From NCBI GenBank assembly GCA_004565275.1, contig SDOX01000016.1, positions 487,989 through 551,988 on the forward strand: a DNA stretch of 64,000 nucleotides, written 5' to 3'. The notes under the pieces are model-generated. The model was not told the DNA's origin, searched no databases, and saw nothing but the letters and a program-made list of their open reading frames with translations. The translations under genes were made by a program, and so were the position numbers. The number at the start of each line of letters is the position of its first letter. The stretch's first letter is position 1. This stretch comes from Nannochloropsis salina CCMP1776. Lineage: Eukaryota > Sar > Eustigmatophyceae > Eustigmatales > Monodopsidaceae. This document shows positions 43,644-55,500 of this stretch, in pieces.

Positions 43644-44193
43644 AAATGTGTGGCTACACGCTTACGAAATTACACCGGAGCAATACCGTACAAGGATGGG
43701 TGTTGATATGATAGGGTCAATATTCTAAATTTCTCAAATGAAAAGTGAAAACGGTAGCTAACGGATCAACGTTCTATGTAAACTTTTGTCTCACAAAGTT
43801 CTTCAGCGGCAGTGAAATGAAGACATGGGTTCCGCGGCTTGCTACACGTTGCACCCTCTCTAAACGTCACAAGGATGGTGGGGAGATAACGCGGGAGTTG
43901 GTGTACTGAACTTAGAGGAGCCTCGTGTACGCGGGCAGCAGTGTCTCCGACCTCCTGCCTCTCGCCCGCGGCCTGGCCTCCCTTCCTCTTGATCTGCATA
44001 ACACCTGGTCACCCTGTAATTTCTCCCAATTTATTCATACTCTAATGTTCCACTGCAACACAGCACGAAGCTAATCGCGAAAAGCTGTGCCGCACGTACT
44101 CTGGCATCCCAGCTCCGCCTGGAGAAGGTCTTACCCGCCTAGGCGCACACCTCACTGTCGCCGCGACTGTCCGCATTAAGACAGTATTGCAGC
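43644..44193. other. Intergenic, ABC-F to PRP38, no gene seen
   Basis: 550 nt between two plus-strand genes; holds a 3' UTR and a promoter. A 77-codon minus frame (43999-43766) has no recognisable features. Confidence 0.45.
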
Positions 44194-45531
44194 ATGGCAA
44201 ACCGTACGGACCCGACAGTAACTACTGTACACGGTACAAACCCACAATTTTTAATCGAAAAGATTTTGCGTCAGAAAATATACAACAGCCTGTACTGGAA
44301 GGAGCATTGCTTCGGTTTGACAGCCGAGACGCTCGTAGACAAAGCAGTGGGATTGAAAGCTTACGGTGGCCAGTACGGAGGCATGCAAAAGCCGACGAAA
44401 TTCATGTGCCTAGTCCTTAAGATGCTTCAACTTCAGCCCGAAAAAGAGATTGTGGTGGAGTTTATAAAAAATGAAGACTACAAATATCTGCGCGTGCTTG
44501 GCGCGTTCTACCTGCGCCTGGTGGGGAAACCGCTGGACATCTATCAGTACCTGGAGCCACTTTACAACGACTACCGAAAGCTCCGATTTCGGGGTGTTGC
44601 TGGATGGGCCCTTAAACACATGGACGAGTTCATAGAAGAGTTATTGACGGGCGATTACTGCTGTGACGTGGCTTTACCTCACCTTCCTAAGCGACATTTG
44701 TTAGAGGATCAAAAACTTTTGGCGCCACGGATCAGTGCCTTGGACGACGAGGACTTGGACACGTTTGAAGGGGATAGTAAGACTGTGGATAAACAATCGG
44801 AAGACGAAGGGGACACGCAAAACGGCAGAGGCGGGGACCGGCGTGCGGAGAGCCAGGGCGGGGGAGTGCCCGGCCCTCGGTCGGGGTTCCGAGAGGAGGT
44901 TGACACACGTGGTCAAGCACGTCATCGCCGGGACATCTCTGACTCGCCCGCCTCAGATCGTAGGCGGCGCCGACGGTCGCTGGACCGGTGGGAAGAAAGG
45001 AAGAAAAGACGGAGAGAGGAGGATCATGAGGGGACCGATGAGGCCCGTCACCGACGTGAGCGCGGGGGTGGGAAGAGCAGTGCAGGGGGGCGGAGGGGAA
45101 GCTACCACCGGCGTAACCGAAGTGAGAGCCGGAGTTGCAGTCCGAAGCGTCGGCGTCGGCGGTCGTTTTCGAGTTCGCAGTCCCGCAGCGGATCTCCCCC
45201 TCGAGCTCGTCACCTCAGGTCTTCCGGCCGCTCCAGGCGCCGTCACGGGCGCTCGCGCTCATCTTCCGGCTATTCTTCGGCCTCTTCCGCAGGTAAAGGT
45301 CATTCTGCTAGCGAAAGGCGTGGAAAGAGGTCCAGAAGGGTCAAAAGCAACAAGGAACTCGTCATCAAAGGCCTGAAGCTGCACAAGCTAGCCTCCGCGA
45401 GCGCGGCTCCCCCTCCCTCTGGCATCCCTGGACGCTTCGACGACGGTCGTGTGCTTGATGGGGACAAGAAGTCTGTGAGCGAGTGGAATGAGATGCGGAG
45501 TAGGTTGGGTCTAAAGCCTTTGCGAGAGTAG
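44194..45531 (+). CDS. PRP38: Pre-mRNA splicing factor PRP38 with RS-rich tail
   Basis: Component of the U4/U6.U5 tri-snRNP/B complex needed for spliceosome activation. Single exon of 445 codons. The PRP38 domain fills about 1-175 (NPQFLIEKILRQKIYNSLYWKE, YGGMQKPTKFMCLVLKMLQL, YLRVLGAFYLRLVG, DEFIEELL), followed by the short conserved LPRR-like segment LPHLPKRHLLED. The remainder is charged and Arg/Ser-rich (RRRRRSLDRWEERKKRR, then SR dipeptides at about 300-385), as in animal PRP38A rather than the short yeast protein. It ends in a conserved-looking helix (SVSEWNEMRSRLGLKPL). The start directly precedes the conserved N-terminus. Confidence 0.93.
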   Translation: MANRTDPTVTTVHGTNPQFLIEKILRQKIYNSLYWKEHCFGLTAETLVDKAVGLKAYGGQYGGMQKPTKFMCLVLKMLQLQPEKEIVVEFIKNEDYKYLRVLGAFYLRLVGKPLDIYQYLEPLYNDYRKLRFRGVAGWALKHMDEFIEELLTGDYCCDVALPHLPKRHLLEDQKLLAPRISALDDEDLDTFEGDSKTVDKQSEDEGDTQNGRGGDRRAESQGGGVPGPRSGFREEVDTRGQARHRRDISDSPASDRRRRRRSLDRWEERKKRRREEDHEGTDEARHRRERGGGKSSAGGRRGSYHRRNRSESRSCSPKRRRRRSFSSSQSRSGSPPRARHLRSSGRSRRRHGRSRSSSGYSSASSAGKGHSASERRGKRSRRVKSNKELVIKGLKLHKLASASAAPPPSGIPGRFDDGRVLDGDKKSVSEWNEMRSRLGLKPLRE

Positions 45532-45620
45532 AAGTGGTGAGGAAGAGCAAAAAAGAAGCCGGTTTCTAGCCTCTACGGTATCCAGAAGGCGGACATTTCA
45601 TTGTTTCATTTACTTTGCAC

Positions 45621-46331
45621 TCAATTTAAATTTTTATCCCGGATGGACGTGGCTCTGGCATCGATCACGTCTGCAGGAGTGGCAGGGCGTGCTCTGCCTT
45701 CTTTTGAGGGCGACTGGGCTCCTTCCTTATGCCAGAAGAATTCCAGTAAGAAAGCAATGGTAGCCGTCGGAATGATGTCCGTGGATGGTAGCAATTCCTC
45801 CAACAAATTCACTGCAGCAAGAACGTTATTTCCGTACAGGAGTCGAACGACTGCGGCACTCACGGGCGCCCATAGAAAGTCACTGATCTCACCGAGTCCT
45901 GGCACCAGAAGTGAACCATCACCTATTAAGTCAAGGATGATGCTGGCCATCAATTTGATCACCAAAGCCTTGGAAAACCTATATTCTTGAAACAGAGGAT
46001 TTGATGCGATTAGTAACGATGATCTCTTCGTCTTGAGATCGGTGTCCTTAGCTTCTCCACTTGAGGGCTTTCCGACTAGTACCCCAACTAGTAGAAAAGG
46101 TAGTCCGAGACTGAAGATGGCAACACCCGGAAAGAAAAGCGTGCGGAATCCATCCCGGAACGATTGCATATCAGCAGCAAGTTTCATTTTCCCGACAGAT
46201 AGGACAGGGCGGGCATATAAGGAACGTGGCGTCTCGAACGCAGCGTTTACAGGGACCGACGTCCAGGCTTGCCCTCGAGGGTGAACGAACAAAGTGTTCC
46301 CGACAAAAGCTCTTGATCTTCGCAATGGCAT
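45621..46331 (-). CDS. Conserved-looking membrane protein, possibly plastid
   Basis: Single exon of 236 codons. The N-terminal ~45 residues are basic and Ser/Arg-rich with few acidic residues, like an organelle presequence. A hydrophobic segment follows at about 66-89 (FFPGVAIFSLGLPFLLVGVLVG), then a polar stretch. A second block from about 120 to 185 contains DLIGDGSLLVPGLGEISDFLWAP and TDIIPTATIAFLLEFF. This PGLGE...DIIPT pattern reminds me of small plastid membrane proteins of algae and plants of unknown function; I cannot name a family. Convergent with PRP38, 89 nt apart. Confidence 0.65.
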   Translation of the reverse strand: MPLRRSRAFVGNTLFVHPRGQAWTSVPVNAAFETPRSLYARPVLSVGKMKLAADMQSFRDGFRTLFFPGVAIFSLGLPFLLVGVLVGKPSSGEAKDTDLKTKRSSLLIASNPLFQEYRFSKALVIKLMASIILDLIGDGSLLVPGLGEISDFLWAPVSAAVVRLLYGNNVLAAVNLLEELLPSTDIIPTATIAFLLEFFWHKEGAQSPSKEGRARPATPADVIDARATSIRDKNLN

Positions 46332-47241
46332 CCTGATCCTAATAAATCAATATGGTGCTCTGTTATCAATTTATTCCTTGTGTCGCACGTTTGGTGATCG
46401 CTGACTTTTATAAGGTGATGCTCTTGTCTTTTTAAACTGACGTCCTTCGTGATGGGAAGATGCACGTCTCCCTGAAGACTATTGTTTTTTTAAACGGTGG
46501 GACGCAGCAGGCAACTTTACCGGAAGGAGAAATTAAGCAGTAGACATCAAGGATGCGGGAAGGTTGTTTCGGGAGCTTTTGCACGGATTGCGATCCTCTT
46601 TTGTGCAGTTGCCTCTCCTGTAATGTGTGGCTTTTTGAGGTGCTGTGGTGCGAGAAGGCAAAATGGTCTGTTGATTAAGCACACGAGAGGCATAAAAGCA
46701 AACGAAACTTGACATGCTCGCCCTCTCTGCAGGGAGATCGTGTCTGTTCATTTCAATATATATATATATGTATATGTATAAACCCTTCTTTAGTATCCCC
46801 TCAACTCTATCAAGTGTCCCGGGCCCGTCCGAGGCCCGTCTCGGGTCCGACAGAAAACAATGTGCCCTCTTGTCAAAAATCCTCCACAAATACAATAAAA
46901 TATTTTCTTAGTCTTTTTACCAATTCGTTCAATAGAAATGAGATGTAAACCCGCTACCGACATGTTCAACGCAGAGGAGGGGTCACAAATTCCGCGGGAT
47001 AGGCTGCATTCGTTGCCTGGGGGGCGGGAGGTTATGAACGGTCTATTTGGATGTATTCCCACCATGCGCATCCCATTTGGGGATGATAGTGTATATTCTT
47101 TGTCGCACATCCCAAGCACTTGCCAACAGCAGAAACGATTGCCTAAAAACGAGAGAAAAACTGTCCGCGAAAGAGTGTTTTATTGATCTTAAACCCTCCT
47201 CCCTCTTCCTCAACAGCTTATCGGTTTCCTCTTGAAGAACA
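46332..47241. other. 910 nt divergent region with an AT microsatellite, no gene seen
   Basis: Lies between divergent starts of the membrane protein gene and the YjbQ gene. Open frames are short and unconvincing. Confidence 0.45.
46756..46780. repeat. AT dinucleotide microsatellite
   Basis: About 25 nt of alternating A and T with two G interruptions, read directly from the sequence. Simple repeat in an intergenic region. Confidence 0.8.
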
Positions 47242-48007
47242 ATGACAACAGGTATTTGCAAGGGTGAAACAGCGTGGCTGCAAAAAAATCTCACAGTGCA
47301 AGCAAAAGGTCGAGGTTGCCACCTCATCACCGACCAAATTTTGGCGGCAGTGCCTGAGCTACACAAATTTTCAATGGGCACATTCAGTGTTTTCATTCAG
47401 CACACCTCGGCTTCCCTTTCTATCAACGAGAATGCTGATCCTACTGGTACACCCCTTTGCTTCCTTGCGCTCTATCTTCTCCCTTTCAAACGTCCTGACC
47501 ATATCCTCTCCTTTATCCCACGAAGTTCGCACGGACATGGAGAAAGCCTTAAATATGCTAGTCCCAGAGTCTTGGGCTACAGATGGCTTGCTCGACCATG
47601 TGTAAGCGCTAAGGAAGGGAAATGGATACTGTCCCGGAACTGCAAGAAAACTTATTATCTTGTCTTTGCACGCAGGGATGAAGGCCCGGACGATATCACA
47701 GGCCATGTAAAGTCGACTATCGTGGGAGCAAACCTGACGATTCCCGTCTCGAACGGCAGGCTGGCGCTGGTAAGGCCGCGTGCTTCACTTTGTGTGCAGG
47801 CTGTGTGGGAGAGGGATTTTTGGGACGCTTGTAGCAGCAACCCTTAATAATGTGCTGACACCCTCCACATTGATGCAATACAAGGGCAACTGGCAAGGAA
47901 TCTACCTGTGCGAGCACCGTAATGCCGGTGGATTCGGCGGGGGTCACGCACGCCGCCTTGTCATCACGGTCCAGGGTCTGCTCTCGTCATCAGCCCACAA
48001 AAAGTAG
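47242..48007 (+). CDS. YjbQ/UPF0047 family protein
   Basis: Small beta-rich enzyme of the YjbQ (UPF0047) family; bacterial members have weak thiamine phosphate synthase activity, and the physiological role is unclear. Four exons (47242-47446, 47526-47601, 47676-47769, 47885-48007) join in phase into 165 residues, a little longer than the usual 130-140. Motifs in order: FIQHTSASLSINENADP (about 52-68), VRTDMEKALN, EGPDDITGHVKSTIVG, LTIPVSNGRLALGNWQGIYLCEHR (ending near 145), ending in a VITVQG strand. The His of IQHTSAS and the GIYLCEHR motif are the conserved active-site elements. All four introns or exon joins follow GT-AG, and the introns are 74-115 nt. The stop is TAG. Confidence 0.9.
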
Positions 48008-49645
48008 GGTTGACCTGGTGGCCAGGATCTTGGATGCGATCTTTATACCGTGTGACAGAGCAATTGGCGGAGATGATTGCATTACTTCTCCAAAGTCGAT
48101 CAAGAAGCTTTGGTTGTGTAGAGCAAAAGTAATGTGAGGGATCGGAGGCTTGTGTCTGGCTGATCATATTCCATGGCCTTCTTCAATTCGTCCATGCAAA
48201 TGAAAAAAGATGGTAGCACAGTTAAAGCATGCACGAGTCACGAAAATATGTTTGCATTGTTCTTGAGGACCTTATACGTCTTTGCTCCTGTTGTGCGCGA
48301 TGGTTTACACATTTACACTGCATATTAATTTATGTAGCCTTTCGATCATCATTGTCAAACCGGCAATAAGAGCAGATAACGTTATGCAATAATGACAGCC
48401 CCTGCACTTGGTCAGCCCCGACGAATTTCCAATGTGTCGAGCCTGGGGGTACTAAGTCGATGAGCGATAATAATAATACAGAGGATAAAGGACTTCGGCC
48501 AAAGTGACCATTCTTACAGGCACTACGAGAACACAAAAAGAATTAGAAGCATTTTAAAGCCGGTTTTAAAGAGCTTAAGTAGTGCCGTCGTTCTATCGGA
48601 AACCCCCTACTTATTTTTTAATTTTAGGGAGAGCACGCGTCTGAAGCTTCCGCTAAACCTTTATTGTGTCGACACACATGCCGCTCACGTTCCCAGGTGG
48701 CCACGCTAGGAACTCTTCAACCTCACAAAATTGAAGCGAAAGAGCGCGCAAGATTTTTTTCCCCGGGATACTTCACTTCTCCCCTAATTCTTTCCTTACC
48801 CAATGTTCTCGGATGCCCGATCGACCCTTTTCCGTTTCCTCCTCTTTTTTGTTTTGTCCTGGACGAGGCCGTTATTAACGCTCGCTTATCCTGAGATGTT
48901 CATGAGCTTAGCACGTTGCGCGAGAATCCACATGCTGAGTAAATAAGACATTAAAGATCCCGTCGGACCCGGTCATCCACTTTATCGCTGCGAAGGCCGA
49001 GGCCTCTCTCTCCATCTGTTCTGTCCTTCAAAAGTTTTAGCGACCGTACGCGCAGGGGCTTCCAAGCACAGGGAGGTGGCGGGGACGGTCGGCCACGAAA
49101 GGAAGCATTAAATGACATGGAAGAAGAGCGCTTGACAGTACAGACGCGTGCGAGTATGCTTGAAAAGCCAGAGGAACATGATGTATATGACAAAGCAACC
49201 ATATAAAATTATGGAGGAAAGAGGAGGATGGGGATGTAGCGTCGAGGCCGTTTCGCCCTCCGTTCATCCAAGTTAATGCCGGGCGGGGGGGTTAGTTGAT
49301 CTAGGAGGAGTGCTCAAGACTCCAGATGCATTCTTCTGTTGTTGCGTGCTCAAAAGTTCGCAACTTTGGGTTTGACTTTATTATGGCTGGGACCCTCATC
49401 CTGTATGTTGCGCACCGAAGGTCCCACGCATTTAAACGACCTTCCGTCTATGGGCCTACTTTCGGCGTTAGCACATAACATCTACCTAGCTTTGAAAACA
49501 AACATATGGTTCGCTTGAGATGCATCTTCCGAGTCATAAAATTCAGCCAGAAACGCATACTATTAAGGCTCAGTCGTGAATTCATCCCTTGTATGTTCGC
49601 TCATTTATTCTTACCTCACCAGAGTTGTCTCACAGTCTGAAAGGA
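48008..49645. other. 1.6 kb without a recognisable gene
   Basis: The longest gene-free stretch of the window. Open frames stay under 85 codons, and none has a domain. The longest candidate is a minus frame of 83 codons (49202-48951), Ser/Arg-rich. A noncoding RNA or regulatory region is possible, but I found no tRNA, snRNA or rRNA signature. Confidence 0.4.
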
Positions 49646-51689
49646 ATGAAAACCAGCCGTGTGGCAGCTCCTTCAGGGGCAGGGGGCAAGGCGTCCTCAT
49701 CTCTGAAGCAAAAGTCCTCTCAATTGTCCACGAAGACGAAGCCGCTATGTCAACGCTACGATTACCTTCTTATTTGCAGCTTTGTTTGCGCAGCGCTGGT
49801 TGCTCTTATTGGTAAGTAAAGTCGACCACTGAAGCGAGCAAAGAGGTCCGGGAAAGAGCAGTTTAATGCTAAAAATTAGACCTTTGGACGTTATGCTTTG
49901 AAGGGAAAGTGCTGAAACACGGTGCCAATCTCTCATCAAAATGACAGCTTATATGTATTCCCCAGAGAAGATGGTGCGAAGTACTCAGGACCTCATGAGA
50001 AGCCTTTTCCGCAAGGGGTTCGAGTTTTCGGTCTCTACTGATAGGCACACCGAAAAAAGTATGAAACCCTTCCGGCGAGTAGTTGCGGACGCGAACCCCT
50101 CGGAAGATGTGGCCCGGCCGACGGCTCGCCTGCTTGGCCATGGCCCCACCTTGGAGGACCTCAAGAGTGCGCCCTTTCGACCTCACGTCCTTACGGACTC
50201 CATCAATCCGCCCGTGACTCCGCACCACGAAGCCGATGTTTTGGGACTTTTCTTGTACAAGAATGGCGACTCCTCACATCCTATTAACGTTGTCGTCCCG
50301 CGGGATCGGCTCTGCCGCTCCCCTCTCACTCTTGCTGCGACTCTGGGCGCCGAAGTCGACAAGGAGTGGGGCTGCGAGGGGCGAAGCAGCTGCCGAGTCT
50401 TTCTGCACAATGGCTGGGAGGTCTCTAACTGCGACGAACTTGTGGACGACGATAAGTTATGGTTGGTCCCCCGACACCGGGAGTTCATCTGGCCCACGTT
50501 CAAGCGGGGTCATCAGGTGGAAGTCAGGCACGTGGCTTCCGGCAACGGGGAGCCCATTATCGTCGAGACACTCTCCGAGTCCCCCAAGGTTTTCCGTCTG
50601 AACAACTTTTTCACGTCTCAGGAGGCTGACGAGCTCATCGCTCACACTCTGAACCTGAAGGACCCAGTAAACGGACTTCATCGCTCCACAACAGGACAGG
50701 GGGCGTCTGCGCAGGAAGATAGTCACCGCACGAGTGAAAATGCTTGGGACTTACGTTCTCCGGCATCGCTTCGTTTGAAACGACGCATCTTTGACCTTTT
50801 GGGCATTAGACCTTACAAAAACGCATGGGCAGATGGCTTGCAAATTCTACGTTACAACCTGACCAAGGCTTACAACAGTCACTTTGACTATCTGGAGCAT
50901 CCGAAGGGCTCTCGCATGGACTCGGCCCGACCTGGTGGTTCCAATCGTTTCGCCACCGTCGTTGTTTATTTGACAGACGTGGCCGCGGGGGGAGAGACAG
51001 TCTTTCCGGCAGGTAAAGCATTGGACGGCACGGACAAGAGCTATGGCGAGGTTCTGCAAGAGATGGAAAGCCAAGACATTGACTTGCGTGCCATCGGAAT
51101 CAAGCCTGGCTCCTGGCAGGAACGTTTGGTTGTCGAGTGTCGCAGTAAACTAGCTGTCAGGCCTGTGAAGGCGCAGGCAGTTCTCTTCTACAACCAGCTA
51201 CCAGAAGGTGGTCAGGACAACGCCTCGCTGCATGGAGGCTGCCCAGTGTTGGAGGGCGTCAAGTGGGCTGCAAACCTATGGGTTTGGAACGGAAATGTTC
51301 ACGGGGACGAACATATAAGCCAAGTCGAGGAAGATGACGGGAGCCTCACTGTCAACTTTCTGAGCACGAACCAAGGCTATAGCTTATACTGGGAGGACAC
51401 TTTCTTTGCAGCTTTGCAGCCAGGGGTCCCCAAGAGCATGAATACCTTCGATGGCCATACCTTCCACATCTTCGAAGGCACCACTGAAAAGGAAAAAGGC
51501 AAGCTTGTTGCCACGTACGTTATGAAGAAACGCGCCAATCGTAAAGATATACCGACATATAGGTTCTCTCCCACTGACAACTCAGAGGATAACGAAGATT
51601 TTACAGACGATGAAGACGACGAATGGGACAGCGAAGAAATGTCAGATGATGACGATTTTTCACCGGAGGAAGGGACGGATGAGCTTTGA
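49646..51689 (+). CDS. Prolyl 4-hydroxylase, type II membrane protein with acidic tail
   Basis: Fe(II)/2-oxoglutarate dioxygenase that hydroxylates proline in secretory proteins. Two exons (49646-49811, 49948-51689) join in phase (G|CT) into 635 residues. Exon 1 gives a basic cytosolic end and a membrane anchor at about 40-56 (YLLICSFVCAALVALIG), as in plant P4Hs of the ER/Golgi. A region of about 130-220 (DVLGLFLYKNGD, INVVVPRDRL, CRVFLHNGWEV) is not part of usual P4Hs. The catalytic core follows: iron ligands in HFDYLEH (His ~367, Asp ~369), the distal His in ASLHGGCPV (~484) and the 2-oxoglutarate Lys in GVKWAANLWVW (~495). YLTDVAAGGETVFP is a P4H hallmark. The C-terminal ~50 residues are strongly acidic (DFTDDEDDEWDSEEMSDDDD). 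Confidence 0.9.
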
Positions 51690-52541
51690 AGATGCGCGAA
51701 GACTTGCCAGAAACGTGCTCCAAGCATCATTGCAAAACTCCGACCCTTAAGGACGGAAACGCTGTTCTTTTCGTGCATCTTGCCGTCATCGAGAAGGGGA
51801 AATTGTCCCTGAAGATACGGACTTTGAAAGCAATCAAAATCGACTCAAACGGCGAATGATATCATCTAGGATATGATTTTCTTCGAGTTCATTCAAGTTT
51901 TTGAGGATCGTATACTTCAATCCCTCCTCAGTATTTTGTGGCTGAGATAATTCTTAAATATTCTTTCGTCACGTACCAAAGATTTCGTAGGTTGAGTTTC
52001 CAATCTCTTTCAAGTTGATAGGATTGCGATATTCGAGAGGAGATTAGTGTTATTTCAAACAATCTATCGAGAGGTGAGCGCGTAACTCGACACACGATTT
52101 TCGAACACCTAAAAAACAGCCTTTCTTTGGTGAGCTTTTGGAGTTTACCATGGGCGTGTATCCAACAGATATGTATCGAAAAAATTTACTTCCAAGGGTC
52201 TCACCTACGGGAGGATTTAAAATTCTTTCAGCTATTTCCGGTCCCTTCGCGTACCGGAATCGTGCTAGAGAAGGAAATATACGTACCTTGCGTCGATAGT
52301 GCTGCACAGATTCCAAGAGGAAGGAGCAAGGAGCACGCTCTGTTGCGCTCGTAGCTAGTTCTTCGCTTTTGCTTGCTCCTTCCTCGACATCGCCGAAAAT
52401 CGCTTACTGTTAGGCCACCGCGTTCGAATTCCCCCAGAGCCCTCTGCAGCGCCTTCTCACCCGTGACTACTCCCACATCAGAGATCAGCCCCGCCGCCAG
52501 CATAATCTGACCAGCCTGTCAACAGCTCGCTTTATGTTTAA
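51690..52541. other. 850 nt between P4H and glucosidase I; weak minus-strand ORF
   Basis: A minus-strand ATG at 52503 opens a frame of 91 codons. Its first 32 codons (EKALQRALGEFERGGLT) end at a good donor (GTAAGC), which suggests a small spliced gene, but no downstream exon could be joined with confidence. Otherwise it is AT-rich sequence. Confidence 0.3.
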
Positions 52542-55500
52542 ATGAGACAAATGTTTTGGCTGTTTCGAATTTTGGGGCTGTCCCTACTCCTTCTCCACGT
52601 TATCAGGGCCTTCAATGCACCAATATTGGAAACCCTAATAAACCCCGGAATAGATGCTTGTGCAACAGATCCAGAGGGCTGGATCAAATTTCCTGTGATC
52701 TCAGACGCACAGGAGGATGCTGTGAGTAAGGTAAAGCCTGTAACGTTGAAAATGATCAGAGATATACACGGCACTGACCCCTTTCTACCGTCAATACCCA
52801 AGACCATTCAAAGTTGGAATTAAAGCGAGTACCTTCAGGCGTACACAAAGGATATTGATCATTGACTTGGCTGATTTTCAATCTGTATATATGGCAGGTT
52901 TTGACAGCGCAGCATAATGCGACCTTTTTGTGGGGAACATACCAGCCTGGCCAATACTTTGGCGTCAAGTCCCGCACGACGCCCGCCACTGTGGCCGCTG
53001 GTATACTTTGGCATGGTCCTGAGCATGGTATAGCTGATGCTCGGAGTGAGTGCCGCCAAGAGGACCGTATCAAGAAGTACGGATGGACTCAACACGATGG
53101 GCGGCATTACGGACGACAAGTCATCAAAGACGCGGCCCAGAATGTGAAGCTCGTAACGGAATATGTGCGTTTGAGAAGTGAAGAAGAAGGGTATTGGGGT
53201 GCCCGAATCCTCGTACATCCTGATCGACAAGCTACGGACGGCGTCGTTGACAGGGAAGTGGCTAAAAAGGGCAATAAGGCTCAGAGCAAGAAGAGTGAAG
53301 GGCTGAGCGGGAAAGACCAGAGAGCGGTGTTTCTGTACGTAGCTATAGACTGCGATGGGGCTGTGAGTGCCAGCAATTGCTTGGAGAATGAGGCCGAAGG
53401 GCTTGATATCTTGATAGACCGCCGCAAAAGGAGTGGAGCTGCATTCATCCGTGGAAAGACCTCTGATCTTGGCGATTTCACGCTGGAGGTGGGCGTTACA
53501 TCACTGACCGCCAACGTAGACATTCAGAGAAACATCAGCGGGAGTGGTGCAGACGGCGCGAAAAACACTCCTCCAGATTCTTCACCTGCGCTTTCCCTTA
53601 CCTACTGGGGAGGTGCCAACGTATTGCTCGCAGACCTGAAAGCCAGGCTGGTGGGTGAGGCCCGGCCTGCTCCGCCGAAAGGAAATCGCCAAGCACAGCA
53701 CAACCGTGGCAAGTCTAGCGTATTGCCAGATGAAATACCGGCGAATAGCAATGTAGTGGTGCTTCGCGTTGCCAGCTCGGGGTCGTTCCAAATTGACGCG
53801 AGGTTGCGTCCTCGTACTCCGCAGGAGAGGGAGAAGGGCGGAGATGACGATGACGATGAGCCGGGATCGGAAGATGTTGCAGAGATAGAAAGTTTGCTTG
53901 ATTGCACGACTCGTCGAGGACTAGAGGAATTCAAAGAAAGGTTTGCATCGGTTTTCCCCCTCAGCCAGCATGGCTACAGGGGACGCAATTTTACGAGTGA
54001 AGAGATAGAGGCCGCCGAGGCGGCTTTCAGTAATCTGATTGGCGGAGTGGGTTTCTTTCATGGTCGCACGCCAATCAGAGGTCAATTTGAATGGGAGAAA
54101 GGCGGGAGTGGAGGAACCAGAGTACTGGATTCTTTTCCTACCAGCCTGTTTTCTGCTGTGCCTTCCCGCAGCTTTTTCCCGCGAGGCTTTTTGTGGGACG
54201 AGGGCTTTCATCAGCTAATCTTGCATAAATGGGACTCGGAACTGACATATGACGTCTTCTTGCACTGGCTCTCGAATATGCATGCACATGAGAACTGCCA
54301 AGACCTGGGCTGGATCCCTCGTGAAATCGCTCTGGGCGAGCAAGCTCGTCGTCGTATCCCCGCCGAGTTCTTGCCACAGGACGTAGCTGTGGCAAACCCT
54401 CCATCATTTCTGCTGACTCTCGAGGAGATGTTGACTTTATCGGGGGCCTCAGCTGACCAGTGTGAATTAAAAGATGAGGACGGACGTAGATCGCGAATAT
54501 CCCGCATGTCAGGGCAATCAGACTTTTTAGAGGCCATTCAAGATCGTTTGGAACGGTGGGTATTGTGGCTCTTGAGCTCACAGCGTGGTGACAAACTTGG
54601 TAGTTTTCGCTGGCGTGGGCGAGGTGATCCCAAAGAGAAGCTGATGGCTACTACCTTCGCCTCTGGACTGGATGACTACCCGCGTGCGTCAGAGCCCGGG
54701 CCGGAAGAGCGTCATGTCGATCTTCTTTGCTGGATTATAAAGGGTTGCCAAATTCTCTCGCAGCTTGCTTTTGAGCGAGCAGTACATTCGCTTGGGGAAG
54801 CAGAAAAAGTGCAGCAGAAGAGAGGCAAGAAGTACGCTACAGTGGCGGAGGAGCTCCTTGGAGCATTGGATGACTTGCATTGGAACGAGACCTTGGGGGG
54901 ATACTTCGACTATGGAATGCACTCAGAGGACGGATACATTGGCGAGACCTACCCTGTTCGATGTGGAAACTCCACAAGTAAAACAGTGACCAACGTACGC
55001 GTAGAGCGAAGCATTCTTATGCAGTGGGACGAAGAAAGGGGGGAGGGAGAGACGAAAATTTGCCCGCCCGATTTTTCGACCCCTTTGGGAATGCTTTCAC
55101 AGGAAGCCACGCTTGAATACTTTAGGGGTCCGGAAATTGCTGCACAGCATGTGCCAAGGAGAGGTTATGTGACCCTCTTTCCCCTCTTGCTGGGTTTGTT
55201 GCCCGCTGACAGCCACCGGATAAGGCCTCTTCTAGACTCCCTGAAGGATCCTGCCCAGCTCTGGAGCCCATACGGGATCCGCTCTCTCTCTGCGTCAGAT
55301 CCCTTTTACCACAAGGAAAACGCACCCGGTAAGTCTTCGCGCTCTGCAGACTGAAATTGCTTGCTTATCGAAGCTTGCACCTTATTTACTAGATAAAGTC
55401 ATGATTGTGGGTGGCGAAGTGTGGATGCTGATTTTTTCTTTTTAATATGTTCTTCTCCTTTCTGTCCACTAGGTGACGCTCCGTATTGGCGTGGATACGT

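Noticed and set aside
46756-46780. AT alternation as a promoter or origin
   Set aside because: It is an ordinary microsatellite; nothing around it supports a defined function.
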